The notes below the pieces were generated by a model. The model was not told the DNA's origin. It was given only the letters and a program-made list of their open reading frames with translations, and ran no database searches. The position numbers and the translations under genes were made by a program. Shown piece after piece: positions 1 through 8,078 of a stretch of DNA of 18,154 nt. The first letter of the stretch is position 1. Each line of letters begins with the position of its first letter. Origin of the DNA: CAZIQY01 sp964541605 (GTDB lineage: Bacteria > Desulfobacterota > Syntrophia > Syntrophales > UBA2185). The stretch covers positions 1-18,154 of the forward strand of contig CAZIQY010000054.1 of assembly GCA_964541605.1 (NCBI GenBank), read 5' to 3'.

Positions 1-205
1 TCTAACGACCATTTTTGGCTCAATTTATCACGACCGGAAACACGAATAGAATGCATTTATAATGCCTATTATGAATTGGCATTAATTTACCTATAATTTA
101 CCAATATATTGCATATCGATTCGACATGACATGGTAAATTGATTATTTCCGTGCTCCGTGACGTTCCACAGAGCGGAAGGGCTTACTAAAGGAGAAAATT
201 TGCAT
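1..205 (+). promoter_or_regulatory. AT-rich upstream region of the LuxR-type gene
   Basis: This stretch is visibly richer in A/T than the rest of the window and holds no convincing gene. Two TATAAT hexamers occur, at 58-63 and 92-97, but neither has a good -35 partner at 16-18 bases. An inverted repeat with 7-base arms (taatgcc at 60-66, ggcatta at 78-84) lies between them and could be an operator. A ribosome binding site, aaaggag at 188-194, sits 11 bases before the ATG at 206. That favours 206 over the upstream in-frame ATG at 158, which has no such site. The promoter assignment is a weak inference. Confidence 0.3.
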
Positions 206-1168
206 ATGTCCGTTACAAAAACAATGACAACGAAGACTGGTGTTTCGGAACAATTCAATCCTCGTGAATGGCTTTCTCTCCTCTGGCGCATACAGCAAGA
301 CCATGAAATGGAACCGGAAAAGGTTGAGCTGGCTCTTCGTGAACGCATCAAAGAATTGAACTGCCTGTACGGAATCGCGAGGCTGGCAGAACGATACTAC
401 GATTCCATGGACGATTTCCTGAGATGCCTTGTCGATTTTCTTCCTCTGTCATAGCAGTATCCCGGGATCACTTCCGCACGCATCGTCTTTGAAGATAAGA
501 CATTTAAGAGCAAGGATTTCAGGGTGACAAGGTGGCGGCAATCGGCAGATATCATGAAGTATAACGAACCGGTGGGCGAGGTGGCGATTTTTTATTCAGA
601 GGAGCGACCGCCGTCCGATGAGGGTCCTTTTCTCAAAGAAGAGCGTGTTCTGCTCGACGAGGTGGCCCGAAGGATAGGGGCCATTGCCATCAGGATTTCC
701 GCCGATCATGAACTTCAGGAAATCAACAAACAGCTTACGGTGGAGCGGATGGCGCTTCAGGAGGCCAATGCGGCATTACGCACGGTTCTCTCAAAGATCG
801 AAGAAGAAAAGCAGAGGATTTATAAAGATGTGCAGGTGAACATCGAAAAGGTCATCATGCCGATCTTGAACGTGTTAATGATAGAAATTCCGAAAACCCA
901 GCGGAAATATATTGAAATCCTGCGAAACAACCTGGAAGAGATTACATCTGCTTTCATTTCCGAATTGTCTCACAAATACCGCTCGCTTACACCCACGGAA
1001 GTCAACATTTGCAATATGATCAAAAGCGGTATGCGGACCAAGGAAATCGCCCAGTATCGGGGGGTTTCAGCGGCCACCATCAACCGCCACCGTGAACATA
1101 TCCGTCGAAAGCTTCAGATCACCAACAGTGAAGTCAATCTGACGACGTACCTGCAATCGATGAGATGA
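206..1168 (+). pseudogene. GAF-like / LuxR-type HTH regulator interrupted by an in-frame amber codon
   Basis: One reading frame runs from ATG 206 to TGA 1166-1168 (321 codons), broken only by TAG at 452-454 (codon 83). The residues around the stop read LPLS-stop-QYPGITSARIVF. In related GAF/LuxR sensors as I recall them this place is a Trp (WQYP), so TGG to TAG by one base change is likely. The N-terminal part resembles a GAF-type sensor, residues about 165-205 look coiled-coil, and residues about 258-319 are a LuxR-type helix-turn-helix (SLTPTEVNICNMIKSG ... TKEIA ... VSAATINRHREHIRRKL). A GTG at 524 has AAGGA seven bases upstream, so a shortened protein keeping the coiled coil and HTH could restart there. 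The frame after the stop is otherwise clean, which suggests a recent mutation, readthrough or a sequencing error. Regulated genes are unknown. Confidence 0.8.
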
Positions 1169-1177
1169 CCGGAATCT

Positions 1178-3364
1178 TCAGATTCCTTCCATATCCAGCC
1201 AGCGTTTGTATGAATACATGGCGGCTAGGGCACTGACGGCCCGCTCGGGAGCGGGGAAGGCAATCCCTTTAAACGGCGTTCCCTCGACATTCGTCACGGT
1301 ATGGCTGTCTCCATCGGCAAGAAGGCTAACACCCAGAACCGGCTTGCCATATTTTTCCATCAACCGGACCACATGTTCCGTGTATTTCGAATTGAACTCG
1401 GCGAGATAATCTGGAATTTTTTCCAGAAACTGATGGTCGCAGTTCGGATCAACGGTGAATGCGGACTCGATCATCCGCCGGACAAAAAACTGCCGGCCAA
1501 GAATGCCGAGGTGCAGCAGGGCGTCACAGCCTTCCCACGCCATCAAGACTTCCGAAAGGGTCATTGGAACCGAAAGATCCATCTCCGCAACGAGATCTAC
1601 CGGATTGGAGCGACTCCAGTACGGCGGTAAAATCTTATCAATCTTTTCAATTATTTCAGGAGGAAGCGGGGGCACTGTCAGACCGTATTCAATGCAGAGA
1701 TCCGCAGTCACGACCCCCCAGCCGCCGCCAAGGGTCATCACGGCAACGCGGTTGCCCGCCGGTAGGGGTAATGATGAAAAGGCCGCGGAGAGGTCAAGAA
1801 GCTCCATCGAGGTTTTCCCAAGGACGATGCCCGCCTGGCGGCATGCAGCCTCAAAGACGGCTATGTTGGAGGCCATGGCCCCCGTGTGGCTTGCGGCGGC
1901 ACGATTTCCTTCCCGGGTGCGACCACCTTTGAGCATGATCACCGGTTTCTTGCGCGCAATTCTCCGGGCGGAATCAAAAAAACGCCGGCCGTTTTTGATA
2001 CTCTCTACGTACAGGACCAGGGTATTTGTCAGATCATCGTCCTCTATGCCATCCAGGTAATCTTCGATGGTGATCATGGCTTCATTCCCCGAGCCGGCAA
2101 ACGCCCGGATTCCGATTCCCTCGCTTTCGGCAAACGCCAGAAGCTGGGTACCCAGGTTTCCGGATTGCGAAATCAGCGTTGTCGCCCCGGGCGTCGGCCG
2201 CACATGCTGGTAGGTACAGAATAAGTTCACGTGCGGGTTACAGATTCCCATCGTGTTGGGACCAAGGATCAGGATGCCGGATGCCCGCGCCTCTTCAGCC
2301 AGCTTCTGTTCAAGAAGCCGGCCTTCCTCTCCCGTCTCACTGAATCCGGATGTCACCAGAAGCACGCTTCTGACTCCTTTTTCCTTGAATTGCGGCATCA
2401 GCTCCATCACTTTTCCCACGGGAACGGATACAACCGCAAGATCCACGGGTGCCGGAATATCGGTGACGGACTTGAAAACGGGTCTTCCCGCAATCTGGCC
2501 GCCTTTAGGGTTGACCAGATACATGTTCCCTTCGTATTTTCCGGCGGCCACATTGGTGAAAAGGACGTATCCCCACTTGGTGAAGGCTGCAGACGCGCCG
2601 ACAAAAGCGATCGAACGGGGATGGAAGAGATGGTATATCGCTTTCGGGTCTACCGGGGGACGCATCATCTGCTTTGCTGTTCCGGCTCCGAGGACGACCA
2701 GTGCGTCAACGGCCGTAACATCTCCGTCCCGGCCGACAAGAAGGGGATTCACATCAATTTCTCTTATTTTTGAATGATCCATTCCCAGACGGGACAGGCC
2801 CATCAGTACGCGAACCATCTGATCTCTGTGAACGGGCTTCTCTCCGCGAAATGTTCCCAGAAGCGGCGCAGCTCGCAGCTCATCCATCATGGCGTTTGCA
2901 TGGGCTTCGTCGAGGGGTGCAATCCGAAACACAACATCATCCAGCGCCTCCGTCAGGATGCCGCCCAGACCGAACATGACAACAGGGCCGAACTGGTCAT
3001 CCCGAAACAATCCCGCCACAAACTCTCGAGTTCCCGAGAGCATGGGTTGTACGATAAACCCTTCCAGATCATTCCCTGCCGCCTCCGCGATTTGTGCTGC
3101 TGCCTGGTGAACCTCTTGTGCATCCTTCAGGTTCAACCTGACAAGACCTCGTTCGGTCTTGTGCGTCAGCCGGGCACCCAATCCCTTCAGAACCACGGGA
3201 AAGCCAACCTTCTCGGCCTGCGCAACCGCCTTCTCAGAGTCCGTTACAACAAATTCCTCCACCACGGGCACACCGTAGTGGTGTAAAACCTGTTTCGATT
3301 CCGCCTCGTTCAGGGACGTTTTGCCTTCGAAGATGGCCTTTTTGATCAGTTCAAGAACTTCCAT
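1178..3364 (-). CDS. ADP-forming acyl-CoA synthetase, fused beta-alpha subunits (acetate--CoA ligase family)
   Basis: This 728-residue protein joins the two subunits of NDP-forming acyl-CoA synthetase in the order ATP-grasp then CoA-binding. Family members interconvert an acyl-CoA, ADP and phosphate with the free acid, CoA and ATP, making ATP in the cytoplasm of anaerobes. Residues 1-225 are ATP-grasp with His68 in THKTERG. Residues about 243-375 are the Rossmann-like CoA-binding domain (HPRSIAFVGAS). Residues about 390-560 are the CoA-ligase domain, with the catalytic phospho-histidine His493 in AAASHTGAMA. ATG 3362-3364 is preceded by AAGGGG at a spacing of 5. It starts only 29 bases after the nitroreductase stop, so it is probably the last gene of a tautomerase-nitroreductase-synthetase operon. 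The acyl substrate cannot be read from sequence. Aromatic, branched-chain or fatty acids are all possible. Confidence 0.92.
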   Translation of the reverse strand: MEVLELIKKAIFEGKTSLNEAESKQVLHHYGVPVVEEFVVTDSEKAVAQAEKVGFPVVLKGLGARLTHKTERGLVRLNLKDAQEVHQAAAQIAEAAGNDLEGFIVQPMLSGTREFVAGLFRDDQFGPVVMFGLGGILTEALDDVVFRIAPLDEAHANAMMDELRAAPLLGTFRGEKPVHRDQMVRVLMGLSRLGMDHSKIREIDVNPLLVGRDGDVTAVDALVVLGAGTAKQMMRPPVDPKAIYHLFHPRSIAFVGASAAFTKWGYVLFTNVAAGKYEGNMYLVNPKGGQIAGRPVFKSVTDIPAPVDLAVVSVPVGKVMELMPQFKEKGVRSVLLVTSGFSETGEEGRLLEQKLAEEARASGILILGPNTMGICNPHVNLFCTYQHVRPTPGATTLISQSGNLGTQLLAFAESEGIGIRAFAGSGNEAMITIEDYLDGIEDDDLTNTLVLYVESIKNGRRFFDSARRIARKKPVIMLKGGRTREGNRAAASHTGAMASNIAVFEAACRQAGIVLGKTSMELLDLSAAFSSLPLPAGNRVAVMTLGGGWGVVTADLCIEYGLTVPPLPPEIIEKIDKILPPYWSRSNPVDLVAEMDLSVPMTLSEVLMAWEGCDALLHLGILGRQFFVRRMIESAFTVDPNCDHQFLEKIPDYLAEFNSKYTEHVVRLMEKYGKPVLGVSLLADGDSHTVTNVEGTPFKGIAFPAPERAVSALAAMYSYKRWLDMEGI

Positions 3365-3393
3365 ACCAGCCCCTTATAAAAGAATCATTGATT

Positions 3394-4026
3394 TCAATAG
3401 GTTGCTAAAACGATATCCTCGTAAGACTTTCTCCATTTCGGGGGCATCAGTTTGTATTGCTCATTGAAATGACCGATGGCAATCAGCATGGGTACAAAGT
3501 AGTTGTCCGGGATGTTAAATGCCTGTCGCACACTTTCATGATCGAACCCGTCCATGGGATGCGAATCCATCCCTGCATCCTTTGCTGCCAGCATGAGTGC
3601 CATTCCGAAAAAGGCTGCGTTTTTTACTGCGAAGGCGAGAGATTTTTCGCCTCCCCCGTAGATTTTCTTCGTACCGCCTTCGATTACCTGCCGCTGCTCC
3701 GGTTTAATGTACCCCAGATCCAGCATGTTCTGCCACACCTTTTCAAAGGTCGGATGGCCTGATTTCCAGCCATCCTTATCGGCAAGCAATATCAACACCA
3801 CCGGAGCATCCGTTATCTTGGGCTGCTTCCAGGCGACGGCTTTCAAACGCTCTTTGTCGACCGGTGCTTTGACAACAATCAACCGCCAGGGCTGGAGGTT
3901 GAAACCGGAGGGTGAAAGAGCAGCAGTTTCCACGATTTTTTTAAGTTCTTCGTCGCTTACGGGTTTCTGCGGATCAAAAAAATTGACCGCCCGCCTTTCC
4001 GTCATGACCTTCTCAAATTTCATCAT
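3394..4026 (-). CDS. Nitroreductase-family FMN oxidoreductase
   Basis: About 210 residues, the usual length for a single-domain nitroreductase. The family binds FMN as a homodimer and uses NAD(P)H to reduce nitro groups, quinones or other electrophiles. The N-terminal FMN-phosphate contact is RRAVNFF (residues 11-17). It is followed by the ring-contacting SPSGFNLQPWRL (about 38-49) and a C-terminal region ending in PPKWRKSYEDIV. An open frame extends upstream to 4194, but AAGGAG lies six bases before the ATG at 4024-4026, and that part has no family similarity because it overlaps the tautomerase. A second ATG directly follows the first and could equally be used. The gene sits 34 bases after the tautomerase and 29 bases before the acyl-CoA synthetase. 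The substrate is unknown. The operon hints at processing of an aromatic or unsaturated acid. Confidence 0.9.
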   Translation of the reverse strand: MMKFEKVMTERRAVNFFDPQKPVSDEELKKIVETAALSPSGFNLQPWRLIVVKAPVDKERLKAVAWKQPKITDAPVVLILLADKDGWKSGHPTFEKVWQNMLDLGYIKPEQRQVIEGGTKKIYGGGEKSLAFAVKNAAFFGMALMLAAKDAGMDSHPMDGFDHESVRQAFNIPDNYFVPMLIAIGHFNEQYKLMPPKWRKSYEDIVLATY

Positions 4027-4060
4027 TCCGTTCTCCTTTTTCAACATAAGAATGAAGCGT

Positions 4061-4264
4061 TTACCGATCACGCTTCCGTCTGGCCGTGACGGTTTCTCCC
4101 CCGATCCCCCAGTTGTCCATATCGATCTCTTCGATAACAACGACCGTCGTCTGTGGATTCTTTCCCAGAACATCCACCAGCAGATTCGTGACACCCTGTA
4201 TCAGCCGGGCCTTTTGTTCCGGTGTAACCCCTTCTTTTGTCACCTTGATATTGACGTATGGCAT
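4061..4264 (-). CDS. 4-oxalocrotonate tautomerase-family protein
   Basis: A 67-residue protein of the very short tautomerase superfamily, in which the amino-terminal proline left after Met removal is the general base. Pro follows the start Met in MPYVNIKVTKEG, and the family-typical NWGIGGE turn lies near residues 51-57. The start at 4262-4264 is chosen because Pro must be residue 2 and AAGGA lies seven bases upstream. An in-frame ATG 18 bases earlier would bury the proline. Canonical 4-oxalocrotonate tautomerase has Arg at residue 11 after Met removal; here that place is Gly. The substrate therefore probably differs from 2-hydroxymuconate. It is the likely first gene of the operon with nitroreductase and acyl-CoA synthetase and lies 42 bases after the diguanylate cyclase stop. 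Confidence 0.88.
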   Translation of the reverse strand: MPYVNIKVTKEGVTPEQKARLIQGVTNLLVDVLGKNPQTTVVVIEEIDMDNWGIGGETVTARRKRDR

Positions 4265-4306
4265 GGCATCTTCCTTTCGCAATGTAAAATTTTATGCAGC
4301 ACCCTG

Positions 4307-5332
4307 TTATCCGTATTTATTCTTCTTCGCCTCGTAGAGCATCTTGTCGGCTCTCTGTAGAAGAGATTCCGCACTGTCCGATGTCCCTTCTTCGACACAC
4401 GAGATCCCGAAGCTCAGAGAAATAGGAATGGATGCCCCGCCATCTACCGCTAGGGGATGATTGGAAAAATAATTCTGCATCCTTTCGGCAAATTCTCGGG
4501 CGTACTGATAGGATGTACCGGGAAGAACAATGATAAACTCGTCACCGGCAAATCTCGCTACGACATCGCTTCCCCGGGTCATCATCAGCAGGCGATTTGC
4601 AACATACTTTAAAAAATCATCGCCAACCTTGTGGCCGTATTGATCATTCACCTTTTTGAACCCGTCAAGATCAACAAAGACGACCGCCACGGGCGTCCTG
4701 TACCGCAATGCTCTTTCCACTTCTCTTTTGAGGATCTGTTCCAGAACCCTGCGGTTCAGCAGTCCCGTCAAAGAATCCCTGGATGCCAGATAATTGAGCT
4801 TTTCATGGGCCATCACATTCGACAGGCAGATGGAAACGATCGTGGCCAGTTGCTTCAGCAGGGTTGTATCCATACCGGGCCGGTAACGGGATACCGAGTT
4901 GTCGCCGTTGTTGAGACTGCCGATCATTTCCCCGTCAAGGGTGAGCGGGGCAATAGCAAGGGATTTTATTGCATCCCTGCAATGTCGTGGGATCAGGATA
5001 TGGTAGTTTTCCAGACGATCGTTCACGAGGATGGGGGCCGTCGTATTTCCCGCATGTTTCAGAAACACGCCTTTATCTACGAAATTGACACGATCCGCCA
5101 GTATCTCCGGTGATACCGATTTTTTAATCATGTCGCTGATATCACCCTTTTCCGTCAGAGAAATCCACACATAGGGAATCTGCCGCTTCTCGCGGATTTC
5201 ATTCAGCAATCTTTCCAGAAAATCCCTGAAATTCAGGACAGACAGAACACTGGCCTCGATCTCGAAAAACGCCCGGGCAATTTCTTGATTTTTTTTCAGC
5301 GTTTCAATAATCTTTTCAAGATGATTCATCAC
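4307..5332 (-). CDS. GAF-GGDEF diguanylate cyclase
   Basis: A soluble 341-residue protein with an N-terminal helix, a GAF-like (DUF484-type) sensor domain at about 35-175 and a C-terminal GGDEF domain at about 180-341 that would make cyclic di-GMP from two GTP. The GGDEF domain shows DSLTGLLNRR (186-195), FVDLDGFKKVND (219-230) and the active-site loop AGDEF (262-266). The Ala-for-Gly change at the first position is found in active cyclases. An inhibitory I-site RxxD is present as RGSD (253-256), with the normal five-residue spacing before the loop, so product feedback is expected. No transmembrane segment is seen. Two consecutive ATGs begin the gene (5332 or 5329) and no clear Shine-Dalgarno precedes them. 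The ligand of the GAF domain is unknown. Confidence 0.92.
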   Translation of the reverse strand: MMNHLEKIIETLKKNQEIARAFFEIEASVLSVLNFRDFLERLLNEIREKRQIPYVWISLTEKGDISDMIKKSVSPEILADRVNFVDKGVFLKHAGNTTAPILVNDRLENYHILIPRHCRDAIKSLAIAPLTLDGEMIGSLNNGDNSVSRYRPGMDTTLLKQLATIVSICLSNVMAHEKLNYLASRDSLTGLLNRRVLEQILKREVERALRYRTPVAVVFVDLDGFKKVNDQYGHKVGDDFLKYVANRLLMMTRGSDVVARFAGDEFIIVLPGTSYQYAREFAERMQNYFSNHPLAVDGGASIPISLSFGISCVEEGTSDSAESLLQRADKMLYEAKKNKYG

Positions 5333-5494
5333 ACGCCAACGCTACAATATTTCAAGGATTTATACAACGATAAAAAGGGGAACGGCCATCCGTCTGTTGC
5401 TGGAAAGAGAATATAAAATATGTTACGTATAAAAAATAGTAATCGTTACATCGTTCTCAATAACGTAAATAAAAACCAATATTGATGTGTTCGT

Positions 5495-5528
5495 AGTCTG
5501 AAATGTCCAAGTTCCGTCATTTCAGACT
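5495..5528. repeat. Perfect inverted repeat, 11-base arms
   Basis: agtctgaaatg (5495-5505) and its exact reverse complement catttcagact (5518-5528) enclose a 12-base loop. The right arm forms part of a degenerate copy of the dispersed gtcatt...ggaatcc repeat that continues to about 5545. It could fold in RNA or act as a transcription barrier between the divergent genes. No T-run follows, so it is not a typical intrinsic terminator. Confidence 0.6.
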
Positions 5529-5588
5529 TAACCCGGAATCCGGTGGTTTCAAGCATTTTCACGATCTCTATATGCCCGCCTGCGCGGG
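5515..5588. repeat. Degenerate dispersed palindromic repeat (two parts)
   Basis: The first part reads gtcatttcagacttaacccggaatccgg, a diverged form of the copy at 8971-8997. The second part has a stem cccgc (5575-5579) and gcggg (5584-5588) and resembles the copy at 8022-8041 in reverse orientation. Together they look like the two halves of a mobile-type short interspersed palindrome, as is common between genes in Deltaproteobacteria. Confidence 0.55.
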
Positions 5589-5633
5589 AACAAAGACTTT
5601 TTATGAGACCGTCATGATTGGATCGAGGTGACA

Positions 5634-6422
5634 ATGATGAAGGCAGCCTTTATACAGTTCAATCCGGTATTTGGTGAAATAGAAGGCAATATCAAAAAAG
5701 CTTTAACGCTGATTGAAAGGACCGGGGCTGAGATTGTCGTTCTACCGGAGTTATTTAATACAGGTTATCTGATAACCTCGAAGGAAGAGGCCTTTGATCT
5801 ATCAGAGCCGTTGCCTGGCGGTAGGACCACAGAAGCATTGAGCGCGATGGCCCGCGAAGAAAACGCGTATATCGTTGCCGGCTTGATTGAGAGGCAAGGC
5901 GAGAACCTTTTCAATTCCGCTGTTGTTATCGCCCCTTCAGGGTATTTGGGAAAATACAGGAAGATTCATCTTTTTAACGAAGAAAAACTCTGGTTTCAGC
6001 CGGGTGATCTGGGGTTTCATGTTTTTGATATAGGGATATGCAGGATCGGGATTATGGTTTGCTTTGACTGGTTTTTCCCTGAATCCATGCGCACCCTCGC
6101 TCTCAAAGGGGCAGATGTAATTTGCCATAGCGCTAATCTGGTGCTCCCCTTCTGCCAGGATGCGATGATCACCAGGTGTCTCGAAAATCGTGTCTTTGCC
6201 GTTACGGCCAACAGGACAGGCGAGGAGACCAGAAACGGAAGAAGCTGCCATTATACAGGGAGAAGCCAGATTACAGGTCCAAATGCAAGAATTTTGTACC
6301 GGGCAGGCGCCGAAACCGACGAAATCGGTATCGCCGAGATAGATGTAAATTTGTCAAGGGATAAGAACCTGAATCGTTATAATCATGTTTTTTTGGACAG
6401 AAGGGAAGATTTTTATCATTGA
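5634..6422 (+). CDS. Carbon-nitrogen hydrolase (nitrilase superfamily amidase)
   Basis: 262 residues covering one complete nitrilase-superfamily domain. Such enzymes cleave amide or carbamoyl C-N bonds through a cysteine nucleophile. The catalytic triad is visible: Glu39 in VVLPELFNTGY, Lys110 in KYRKIHLF and Cys143 in IMVCFDWFFPES. The start is taken as ATG 5634, because GAGG lies five bases upstream and overlaps the GTG at 5628 that would otherwise lengthen the frame by two codons. The substrate is not determined. The sequence is closest in feel to the omega-amidase / N-carbamoyl amidase branches. It stands between the repeat-rich gap and thiM, 114 bases ahead of thiM, and co-transcription with the thiamine genes is uncertain. 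Confidence 0.9.
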   Translation: MMKAAFIQFNPVFGEIEGNIKKALTLIERTGAEIVVLPELFNTGYLITSKEEAFDLSEPLPGGRTTEALSAMAREENAYIVAGLIERQGENLFNSAVVIAPSGYLGKYRKIHLFNEEKLWFQPGDLGFHVFDIGICRIGIMVCFDWFFPESMRTLALKGADVICHSANLVLPFCQDAMITRCLENRVFAVTANRTGEETRNGRSCHYTGRSQITGPNARILYRAGAETDEIGIAEIDVNLSRDKNLNRYNHVFLDRREDFYH

Positions 6423-6536
6423 TGAATGGGTGCGAGCGCATGAACTGGAGCAAGTGGCTGAAACATCCCTGTTTACATTCACGCTTTCCATGTGATAATC
6501 TTGGAAAAAATCCCCTGACATAAGGAGACAGGTTTT

Positions 6537-7340
6537 ATGAAGCTTACGGCATCAAACATCTGGTCATCCGTTGAGGAAATCCGCAGAAAATCCCCGGTGG
6601 TTCACAACATCACCAATTATGTGGTCATGAACAACACTGCCAACGCGCTGCTCGCTCTGGGCGCCTCTCCGGTCATGGCCCATGCCGAAGAGGAAGTGGA
6701 AGACATGGTGAATATCGCCGGAGCCCTGGTCATTAATATCGGGACGCTGAGCGCCCACTGGATACGGGCGATGTTCCGGGCCGCCTATCAGGCCAGAGAA
6801 AGGAATGTCCCCATCATTCTTGATCCAGTTGGCGTGGGGGCAACCGTTTACCGTACCAGCACGGCAAGGGAGCTTATACAGGAAGTGCCTCCGTCCGTCA
6901 TCAGGGGAAACGCCTCGGAAATCATGGCCCTGTTAGAGGAAGAGGTGCAGACAAAGGGCGTAGACAGCACCGCCGCTTCCCACGCTGCCGTGGATGTGGC
7001 CCGCAGGTTGAACTGGATTTACGGGAGTGTTGTCTGTGTCAGCGGAGAAACAGACTACATCGTTTACGGGGATGACATCACCAGAGTCACAAACGGCCAT
7101 CCCATGATGACCAGGGTCACCGGCATGGGGTGTATCGCAACCGCCCTTTGCGGCGCCTTCGCTGCCGTCAACCACGCGTTTGCTGAAGCCGCGTCCCAGG
7201 CTATGGCCGTGATGGGTATCGCAGGAGAAATGGCCGCCGAAAACGCTCCCGGGCCGGGCAGCCTCCAGGTCGCATTCAACGATGTTCTCTACCGGTTATC
7301 GGAGGAAGACATTCGCCGTTATCTCCGAACGGACGGCTGA
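6537..7340 (+). CDS. thiM: Hydroxyethylthiazole kinase
   Basis: ThiM phosphorylates 4-methyl-5-(2-hydroxyethyl)thiazole, a salvage step towards thiamine phosphate. The 267-residue length is normal. Family markers are PVVHNITNYVVMNNTAN (20-36), IILDPVGVGAT (93-103), RGNASEI (123-129) and the active-site region VTGMGCIATAL with Cys199, which matches the conserved catalytic cysteine. AAGGAG at 6522-6527 lies nine bases before the ATG. The stop is separated from the thiE start by two bases, so the pair is translationally coupled. No thiD is seen here, so the pyrimidine half must come from elsewhere. I saw no TPP riboswitch in the 114-base leader. Confidence 0.96.
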   Translation: MKLTASNIWSSVEEIRRKSPVVHNITNYVVMNNTANALLALGASPVMAHAEEEVEDMVNIAGALVINIGTLSAHWIRAMFRAAYQARERNVPIILDPVGVGATVYRTSTARELIQEVPPSVIRGNASEIMALLEEEVQTKGVDSTAASHAAVDVARRLNWIYGSVVCVSGETDYIVYGDDITRVTNGHPMMTRVTGMGCIATALCGAFAAVNHAFAEAASQAMAVMGIAGEMAAENAPGPGSLQVAFNDVLYRLSEEDIRRYLRTDG

Positions 7341-7342
7341 TA

Positions 7343-7978
7343 ATGCAGGGATTGTACCTCGTCACCGACCGCGGGCTGTGCGGTCCAAAAGACCTCATAG
7401 ACGTGATCTTGAAGGCCTTGCAGGGGGGAGTGGCCTGTGTACAGCTTCGCGAGAAAGAGGTGTCCACCCGCTTTTTCGTGGAAGAGGCGCAAAAGATCAA
7501 GGCGCTCATGGCCCCGTTCAAGGCGCCGCTCATCATCAATGACCGCATCGATGTGGCCCTTGCTGTCGGGGCTGACGGCGTTCATATCGGACAGGCAGAC
7601 ATGCCTTATGCCGTTGCCAGAAAGCTGATGGGGAAACGCGCCATCATCGGCCTTTCCGTTGAAACATGGGAAGACGTGGAAAGTGCGCAGGCGCTGGACG
7701 TGGACTACCTTGGTGTCAGCCCCGTATTTGAGACCCCGACCAAAACCGACATAAAAGGAAGCTGGGGTCTGGAGGGCTTGTCGAAGATCAAGGCCTATTC
7801 CCGCCATCCCCTGGTGGCAATCGGCGGCCTTAACGCTTCCAATGCAGCGGATGCCGTCAAGGCCGGCGCCGACTGCATCGCCGTTGTTTCCGCCATCTGC
7901 TCGGCCTCCGATCCTTTAGAGGCTGCCCGGGAACTTCGTGACATCATCCACAACGCTCTGGCACAGAGGAGCGCTTAG
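7343..7978 (+). CDS. thiE: Thiamine phosphate synthase
   Basis: ThiE joins hydroxymethylpyrimidine diphosphate to thiazole phosphate to give thiamine phosphate. The 211-residue TIM-barrel protein shows LYLVTDRGLCG at the N-terminus, the pyrophosphate-binding QLREKE, LIINDRIDVALA, GADGVHIGQADMP, LGVSPVFETPTKTD and the phosphate-binding AIGGLNASNA near the C-terminus. It begins two bases after the thiM stop, so thiM-thiE form a salvage operon. A dispersed palindromic repeat at 8022-8041 follows the gene and may end or stabilise the transcript. Confidence 0.96.
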   Translation: MQGLYLVTDRGLCGPKDLIDVILKALQGGVACVQLREKEVSTRFFVEEAQKIKALMAPFKAPLIINDRIDVALAVGADGVHIGQADMPYAVARKLMGKRAIIGLSVETWEDVESAQALDVDYLGVSPVFETPTKTDIKGSWGLEGLSKIKAYSRHPLVAIGGLNASNAADAVKAGADCIAVVSAICSASDPLEAARELRDIIHNALAQRSA

Positions 7979-8021
7979 AATAATTAGTTTCAAGATGTCT
8001 CTTCACGTTAAACATTCTGTC

Positions 8022-8041
8022 ATTCCCGCGCAGGCGGGAAT
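8022..8041. repeat. Dispersed palindromic repeat after thiE
   Basis: attcccgc (8022-8029) and gcgggaat (8034-8041) are perfect 8-base arms around gcag. The flanks tgtc before and ccagt after match the copy at 8971-8997. It lies between thiE and the HAD gene, a usual place for REP-like elements. Confidence 0.7.
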
Positions 8042-8078
8042 CCAGTATTTATTTTAACATAATGGACCCGCTCCAACC

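Larger units (their letters stand above)
5333..5633. other. Gene-free region with inverted repeat and palindromic repeats
   Basis: This 301-base gap separates the divergent diguanylate cyclase and amidase genes. The part from about 5400 to 5480 is AT-rich (ttacgt / acgtaa words) and probably holds promoters, though no well-spaced pair stands out. The part from 5495 to 5590 holds a strong stem-loop and two copies of dispersed palindromic repeats, listed separately. A 62-codon open frame on the minus strand (5446-5634) runs through these repeats and shows no protein-like character. Confidence 0.6.

Noticed and set aside
452..454. Pyrrolysine at the amber codon
   Set aside because: The position matches a conserved Trp in a regulator rather than a methylamine methyltransferase, and no PYLIS-like context or pyl gene is in the window.
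1171..1186. Hairpin ggaatct/agattcc between the LuxR-type gene and the acyl-CoA synthetase
   Set aside because: The 7-base stem is perfect, but no T-run follows on either strand, so it was not listed as a terminator.
5446..5634. 62-codon minus-strand open frame
   Set aside because: It runs through the stem-loop and palindromic repeats and has no ribosome binding site or family feature.
6423..6536. Possible TPP riboswitch before thiM
   Set aside because: The leader has gggtgc and gctgaaa words but lacks the CUGAGA loop, the ACCC...GAACCUGA core and the closing stem in order.
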